NCBI GenBank assembly: GCA_027625915.1
Contig: JANTQA010000016.1
Span: 439,001 to 503,000, forward strand
Length of the DNA: 64,000 bases
From: Anaeramoeba flamelloides
Lineage: Eukaryota; Metamonada; Anaeramoebidae
Direction of reading: 5' to 3'
Shown: in pieces, positions 57,391 to 64,000 of the stretch
Position numbering within the stretch: the first letter of the stretch is position 1
How the letters are laid out: the number at the start of each line of letters is the position of its first letter
Notes under the pieces: model-generated
The model's database searches: none
Seen by the model: only the letters and a program-made list of their open reading frames with translations
Told to the model about the DNA's origin: nothing
Program-made: the position numbers and the translations under genes

Positions 57391-58721
57391 AAAAGTGGAT
57401 TTAACTTTTCTTTACAGATTATTTTGACAATGGTACAGTGATTTCATTTCTATGAATAAATTCAAAGGTTTATACTTTTTGAGTTTTCTCATGGATTATT
57501 CTGTTATAGAATTCAATTGCATATCTTTTAAAAGAAAATGTGTTTCCATTCAAATTTGAAAAGAAACACAACAAGAAAAGAACTATCCATACAAATACTT
57601 TCAAGACCTTTTGGAACTTTTTAACGAGCACTCTTCAAGATTTCAATTTTTGATATCTTTTATCATATTTTTTCCAATTTCAATACTCGAAACAAAGTTT
57701 TTGTAAGCCAAAAAAAGTGTCAAAAAAAGATTTAACAAAAGAAAATATTTTGTATTTAATTGAAATTTTTGAAAATTATCAAAATGAAAAATATTTGTTA
57801 CTTTCAAAAACCTGAAACTCTTTTTATGAAAACTGAATAGCGGTAAGTTATTAAATAATATGTTTTAAAAGTTTTGATTAAATAATCTTTTAAATTGAAA
57901 GCTACAGTAATTAAAATAAAAAGTACCCAACGAGAATAAACCATGTTTCAATATATAAACAGTACTTTTTTTTCTTCTTGTTCCAAGGCAACATCCAATT
58001 TACTACCCAATAGCATATCTAAGTTAAATTCAATTTTGAAGTTCAAACCCTTGATATTTGCAATCAAATTATAAATTAGGGAATGCAATTAGGAGAAAAG
58101 TTTTCATAATATTCTCAGTTTTTCTGAAAAATATTTCTTTTTTTTTAGAGAATACAATTATCAAAAAATTAACTCTTTTTTTAGAGACAAATTTTTCAAT
58201 TTGATCCTTCATTTTTAGAATTTCTTTTTAAATAAAAAAACTTTAAGAAACAAATACCATTTTTATTTAGGGTTTTTTTGTTGGTTTCCTTGATCGGTTG
58301 ATGTATAGGCCTTATATAATACAAAAAAACACAATTTTTAATTTGAAACCCAAATTAAACTTTTCTGAACGTTTTATTTTAACAACCATACTGGTATTTT
58401 AATTCTTTACTGAGAAAAATAAGTATTTCCAATTTCAATTTCCTTTTTCAAAATAGAGCCACAAATTACAACCTACTTCTTTTAGAACTCCTTATATTAA
58501 AAGTAAAATGCAAAAAATAAGTGAAAATTTTTATCCATCTCGAACTCAAATGCCTGTAATGAGTTTTGATCTTTTAATTTCTTTGAATGTTACCAGAAAC
58601 TATTTCAAAAAAACGAATTAATGTACAAAAAAGTGACAACAATTTTTGTACTTTTATTGTCTCAAATAATCCAGGAGAAAATCATTTTTTGAAAAACCTC
58701 TAAAAAGTTTTGAAAAAACAA
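57391..58721. other. Intergenic DNA upstream of the WH1 gene
   Basis: No gene seen. Some short words (AAATACCAT, GTATAGGCCTT.TA) recur between 57110-57180 and 58250-58320, suggesting a diverged local duplication. Confidence 0.5.
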
Positions 58722-59120
58722 ATGTCCAACTTAAAAGAACACGTACATACAATTCTAAAGCCTGAAGACTTTCGAATGATAAAAAACGTTTTGTCACGTG
58801 AAAATCTTTTAGCTCATTCTGTTGCAAGGCTGTATTATGCAGAAGAAGACACACTAAAATGGATCTATAGCGAAATCTGGGGTGTTGTTGTGCTAACAGA
58901 AAAAGACAATTGCCACTATATCCAAATCATTGATTTAGAAACAAACAAGATCAGATTTAAGCATGAAGTTTATAGGAATTTCCCTTACAAAACTTACCTT
59001 GGGTTTGTCCATGCTTGGGAATCAGAAGAGTGCTCTTTTGCACTTTCTTTTTCAGACACTAAGGATTCCAAAGTATTTAAAGAAAAAGTTGAATCCATTA
59101 TACCTTATGACAAAAAATAA
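58722..59120 (+). CDS. Stand-alone WH1/EVH1 domain protein (WASP-type)
   Basis: 132 residues from the ATG at 58722 to a TAA. Residues about 10-130 fit the WH1 domain of the WASP family: ILKPEDFRMIKNVLSREN, then ARLYYAEEDTLKWIYSEIWG (the aromatic and tryptophan residues of the proline-peptide groove), VVVLTE, HYIQIIDLETNKIRFKHEVY (the DLE..K..WEQELY strand pair), FPYKTYLGFVHAWESEECSF and ALSFSDTKDSKVFKEKV. In WASP this domain binds WIP-type proline-rich partners and is followed by GBD, polyproline and VCA segments that drive Arp2/3. None of these follow here: the next 280 bp are AT-rich. It therefore looks like a single-domain adaptor or an actin-pathway competitor. The coding composition is markedly less AT-rich than its flanks. 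It is the only recognisable plus-strand host gene in the window. Confidence 0.85.
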   Translation: MSNLKEHVHTILKPEDFRMIKNVLSRENLLAHSVARLYYAEEDTLKWIYSEIWGVVVLTEKDNCHYIQIIDLETNKIRFKHEVYRNFPYKTYLGFVHAWESEECSFALSFSDTKDSKVFKEKVESIIPYDKK

Positions 59121-60229
59121 TCAATAACTAAACACTCGTTTTGTAAAACAGAAAAGCCTTTTTAAGAACAGACGTTTCTTTTTGGGCGAATGGTACTTAA
59201 CTTTTTACTTTACAAAAAAATGATACAAACAAATCCTTTTTCTTTTTTCTTTTATCTTTTATCTTTTATCTTTTTTCTTTTTTTTATCTTTTTATTTTTT
59301 ATTTCACTTTGTTCCATTAATTCTAAAAGAAAAGTTAAACTCAATAACTCCAAAAAAATATTTCTTTTGTTAGTGTAATCTTTAATTTTAATAAAACGCT
59401 TTGTTGGCTTCAACTTTAAATTCTTTTTTTTTTTCAATTTTTTTTGAAACAAATAATTCTTTTACAAACCATGTGTGTTTGGTTTATTTCATTCACAGTC
59501 AAAAAATAACCTTTTATGAATTAATCCTGTTTCTTAAGGTTAAATTAACACTTTTTTTTTATCGATCCTTCAAGATCACGATTCTCTCAATCTTTGAGGT
59601 ATCAATTTAAATGAACTTTTCAATTCTTAACTGGAGATTTTAGAAACAAATGTTGCAAAATTGTCAAATAATTTGGAATGTAGAAGTTGTTAAAATTTTT
59701 GGATTGTTTTTCATTTTCTGTCGTTCAGATTAAAATTGCCAAATCCATTATAATTGTTGAATTGTCGTAAAAGTATTCATTTTCAAATAATCTTTTCCTG
59801 TTTTTTTTTCATTTGAAAACAAATAGCAATCCCAACTATTATATTGGTTATTGGAATCAAAATAGAATTCAAACATAAAATCGATCCAAAATTTAAGCAT
59901 GTTCAATTTACTCAATTTTGAATTTTTATTGTAAACATTAGTAAAAATTTACTTTTTTGGCATTATTTGTGGATCTGATTCTCCAGTTCATCTGGAATAG
60001 GTTTTAAGTGTTCAGTAGTAGGTATTTACTTTGGTTTGGGTAATTATTAATGACACTTTTCTTTATTGATAGGTAAAAAATAAACTAAATTTCATAATAA
60101 ATGGCCCATCTTACACAAGAATTTTGAATTGCATTTGTATTGTTTTGAAGTTTTTCCCCTCACAATAAAAAGTTTGCAAATAAATCATTTTTTCTTTTTT
60201 TTTAATTTTCTCCGAAGTATTTTGTTAAA
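59121..60229. other. Intergenic DNA downstream of the WH1 gene
   Basis: T-rich tracts including a TCTTTTATCTTT-type short repeat near 59245-59290. No gene. Confidence 0.55.
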
Positions 60230-60367
60230 ATGCAAAATGAAAATGAAAATTTGAAAGAAGTAACAGATGAATTAATGAAAAAATTCGTTTCAAATATGAA
60301 AAAGAGATTAGATTTAATTATTCAAATGGAAGGAGAATCGAGAAATGAGATTTTATTAATTTTTTAA
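60230..60367 (+). other. Possible 45-residue microprotein or exon
   Basis: The ATG frame, rich in GAA/AAA/GAT codons and preceded by a T-rich stretch, encodes an amphipathic helix-like peptide (KEVTDELMKKFVSNMKKRLD, then LIIQMEGESRNE). It is too short to identify. A faint resemblance to the coiled coil of small heat-shock-factor-binding proteins is not enough for a name. Confidence 0.35.
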
Positions 60368-61675
60368 CTTTTCTAATATTATGTAATGCTTATTTCAAAA
60401 TAAATGACCCAATTTTTTTTAATTGTTTTTTTTTACTTTTTTTTATTTTATTTTTGGGACAAAATAAATATCTCTTGGGTATACAATTGAATATTATAAT
60501 AGAAAACTTTAATTATTAAAAATATTTTTCTTTAAGATTTGATTTTTAATGGACCAATGATTTTGAAATAGAGTCTACTTTGAATAATTTTTTTTAAAAT
60601 TGTTCTTTTCGAATACAATTTTGCTAATTAAATTTGATTTGACTATTTTTTTCAATTTTTAATTTTTTTTGAAAATTCTAAACTCAATACTCATGAAAAT
60701 ATTCTTATTTTTGCAACCTAAAATGAACTGGTTTTACCAATCCAACCAAATTCCTTAATTATTCATGTATAATTGATAAAGAATGTTTTGCACTCAAGAA
60801 GAATTAATAAAAGAAAAATAAAATAGAGTCATTAAATGTGGGTTATAAATCGGAAAAAAAGTTTGTCACAATAGTTAATTGGGAACATTACTGTATGTAA
60901 AATCAATTAATGAAAGAAATCAATCAACTTTCAAAGAAAAATTGATTATATTATTTTTCAATCAAATCAACAAAAACAATTTGGATCCAATTTTTAATCA
61001 AAATCAGAAGAGTTGTTTTTGAGATCTCAAAAATAGTTAATTTTTTCAAGAAAAATTTTGATAATAATTGATCAAAGAAAAGAATATACCCAATAATATT
61101 ATTACGGTATTTTTTTTATAAACCTTCATTTTTTATTTAATGGTTTATGTATTCTTTTTTTAATTGTTCTTAATTTACACTTTTATTTATTTTAGTAAGG
61201 TAATTTCTAATAAAAAATAATGATCTTGAACTATTTTTTTTGTTACACTCTTTTCCCCGTTTACTTCATTTTAAATAATTTTTTTTGTTAAAACTTTTAA
61301 ATTGAGGAAATGTAATTTTATTACATTTTTCCTAAATTAATATATAGTTTTTAATTGAAAGGTAAATCATATTACTGCTATTCAGATCAATAAAATCTTA
61401 ATATTCAAGTATCTTTGGAAAATAGTATTTTGAGTTGATCTCGCCAAATAAATAAATGTAGGCAGAGCAAACAAATATAAAAAAATATCATAAATTGCCT
61501 TTTAATGTGAAACGATAGATTTTAAAATCTTTATTTCTATTTTTTAAAATGTTATCAATTCAGTTTATATTGATATGCCTAAATGTACCCCAAAAAGTTT
61601 ATTTTTTGATTCCAAAATATTTTTTTTTCTTTATCATCTAAATTACTAGTTTCCCATTTCCAATCAGAGTGAGTG

Positions 61676-61761
61676 CCTAGGTTTTCCAGAATTCAAAATA
61701 ATCGAGTAAAACCTTAGATTTTTCGATATTATTTTGAATTCTGGAAAACCTAACAGCTGTA
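61676..61761. mobile_element. Short CAGAATTC hairpin element, copy 2
   Basis: Arms TAGGTTTTCCAGAATTCAAA and the exact inverse around a 29-base core containing GAGTAAAACCTTAGAT. Same family as 9394-9471. Confidence 0.8.
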
Positions 61762-62251
61762 AGAGGATATTTGATCACTCCCTTCAATCAATTAAAAAAA
61801 AAAAAAAAATTAATTTTTAAATGTAATTTCAAAATAAGAATTTATTTAAAAAATGAAAGCTTCAATATTAGAGCGTTAAATAATGAATAATAAACTTATT
61901 CCTTTAGAAACTTTTATTATTAAAATATATCGTTGGTTTATATTTAATCCAAGAATTTAAAATTTCATTTTAACTCTTTTGAATTAATTTTTATTTAATA
62001 ATTAAAAAATCCCATATAAAACTCAATAACAAGTATGGAACATTCATGAGTATTACTGTTTAAAAAAAAAAAAAAGGGTCCATAATAGAACAATTAAGAT
62101 TCATATATACTTCATGTAAGTACATTTATCTAATACAATTATTCCCAATGTTTATAGAAGAAATAATTATTTATTTAGAATTTTTAAAATAATTTATTAT
62201 AACTTTCAACTCACTATTCATTCCAGGGTACTATAATCTGGCATATTTAGT

Positions 62252-62430
62252 TACGGCCAGTTGAACTTTTAATTTACAAACTTTTAGTTAAAATTTCACA
62301 CACAAAAAAATCCAAAAGAAATCAAAAAATTCTAATTCAGGTATATTAATTAGTGTTCTGAGAATTCCAATAAAATGTGACTTAATTTGTGATTTTTTTA
62401 TATTCTTAAATTTAGTTGATAGTTTTATCC
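62252..62430. mobile_element. TACAGTCAGTTCC MITE, decayed copy 4
   Basis: Left TACGGCCAGTTGAACTTTTA. The interior keeps GACTTAATTTGTGATTTTTT and CTTAAATTTAGTTGA. The right end is mostly lost. Confidence 0.55.
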
Positions 62431-63965
62431 AAAAAGTTTAACTTATTTAAACCAAAATAAAAAATAATTTTTGGGAAAATATAATAATCAAATTTCCTTC
62501 TGAAAAGGTCAAAAATATTTAAAAATTATTTTATATTTGGGTTTTTGATTAAATATATACTTAATCCACGATAAAGTTAAAAAAATCACGATAATTTCCA
62601 TCAAATCGCGATATATCTGAAAAGTGCGATAATTCTTATCAAATGGCAATATTGTAGTAATTTGTGCTATTAAATAACATTGCGAAAATTATTTAAAAAT
62701 TGTGACATGCCAAAATATCATGATTAAAAATTAAATTGAGATATACCAGTTGATGGGTTTAGGGTTAATTCACCAATATTTTTTACAAAAATTTTTTTGA
62801 TCAAAAAATAGATACTCTGAAAAAAAAGTTATTCTTTTTAAAAAAACAACAGAAAAGGGACTTGATTCAATCAAGGATCAGATCAAGATTTTCTGATGTA
62901 TTTTATTTTGACTTGGTTGACAAGACTATTATCCTTTCAAATTAACAAGAATAATAACTAATATATATATATATATATATATTCAAAGTCAACCGTGTGT
63001 TGTAAATTGTACAAAATAAAAATTGTTCCAAAAAAATCAACCATTCAATCGTTCTTTAAACAATAGATTCTTGGGTGAAAACATTTTCTTCATTCTATGG
63101 AAATGTGAAAGGGGTTGGATAACTTTTAAAAAGCATTCACAACAACCTAGCCATATCATTACCAATTATTAAATTTTTTTCTCAATTTTTTTCTTATTCT
63201 TATTCTTATTCTTCTTCCCATATCTTTGTATTGGATAGAAAACACAATTAGAGTCTAGATGTTTTGTCTAATCATTCAATATTAAGAAAGGAAAATTACT
63301 CTTTTTTATTTTTTAGATATTTAACTTTGTGAAAGTAATAAATCCATCTAAAAAAAGAACATCTATTTTATAATCAAGTATATTGTTGGAAGGAGTTACT
63401 ATTAGTCTGAATAAACAATTTTTTAAGATACTTTTTATTTTGTAAAAAAAAAAAAATGAACTGAAAATTGTTTTTTACCAAAAAACTCTTTCCATTTATA
63501 AACTTTCTAATCTTTAAATACTTTCAAATATTTGAAGACAATTAACAACCCTTACAAACATTTTCTAATATTTTAAAGATGGGAAGCGTTGTGAAAGAGT
63601 ATTTTTTTGTAAAATTCAAGATATTTTTTTAATAGGTAATTAAAAAAAATAATTTTTCATTTTTTCGAGATAATTCTTTTATTACGATAATGTGGATTAT
63701 TTTGATTGTATGATTTTTTTAAAAAATAGGATTAATGACGATTTTTTTAATTATTAGAAATTAATTATTAATATAGTATTAAGATATATTATCATCAAAA
63801 CCATAATTAATTAATCAATTAACATTCATGTTGACTAGTTATGTGGACTATCTGAGAACACCCTGAAAAGTTATGTTTTTTTTTTTAATTCTTGTGTTTT
63901 TTTGAAATTATATTGATTTTTTATAATAAGTAACACTTTTAGGTTACAGTCTTTGAAAAAAAATG

Positions 63966-63996
<31 letters not shown>

Positions 63997-64000
63997 TATA

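Larger units (their letters stand above)
60368..64000. other. Gene-free right end of the window
   Basis: Contains the hairpin at 61676-61761, a decayed TACAG MITE at 62252-62430 and TA microsatellites at about 62960-62981 and 63966-63990. No gene recognised. Confidence 0.6.

Noticed and set aside
1-64000. tRNA, rRNA or CRISPR loci
   Set aside because: No T-loop/acceptor pairs, rRNA-like blocks or regularly spaced direct repeats were found on reading both strands. A covariance-model scan was not possible here.

Overview
This is nuclear DNA of a eukaryote, very rich in A+T (about four fifths by eye). It has GT-AG introns, lysine- and glutamate-rich low-complexity insertions inside otherwise ordinary proteins, and many mobile-element remnants. 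The gene families (SEC24, VPS39, MOGS, SDF2, MAEA, WH1, ubiquitin) are pan-eukaryotic. The composition and low-complexity style suggest a free-living protist, perhaps an amoeboid one. I cannot name the organism from sequence alone. I found no rRNA, tRNA or CRISPR.

Layout. 1-6200: old repeats and no gene. 6201-7637 (-): lysine-rich coiled-coil protein. 10519-18539 (-): SEC24, split by a 5.2 kb intron. 22513-30564 (-): VPS39, recognisable from its first residues to its C-terminal zinc finger, with a 707 bp and a 4.6 kb intron and several reading-frame breaks. 33275-33892 (-): SDF2-like ER protein. 38163-39662 (-): MAEA/Fyv10 subunit of the CTLH/GID ubiquitin ligase. 43949-53428 (-): ER glucosidase I (MOGS), split by a 7.2 kb intron. 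54911-55150 (-): divergent ubiquitin. 58722-59120 (+): stand-alone WH1 domain. The last 4.9 kb is mostly gene-poor.

The genes do not form an operon-like unit. Four act in the endomembrane system: COPII cargo coat, HOPS tethering, N-glycan trimming and ER MIR-domain chaperoning. This is probably coincidence at this gene density.

The most interesting layer is the mobile DNA in the introns. The 7.2 kb MOGS intron holds a three-level nest: an old dispersed repeat was hit by a TTAA-flanked inverted-repeat element, which was then hit by a LINE with a perfect 21 bp target duplication. A second copy of the old repeat, at 4252-4777, preserves the empty TTAA site. The first intron of VPS39 is almost exactly coextensive with an inverted-repeat element, and the end of that element supplies the 3' splice site, as in an introner. 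At least eight repeat or MITE families occur in two or more copies.
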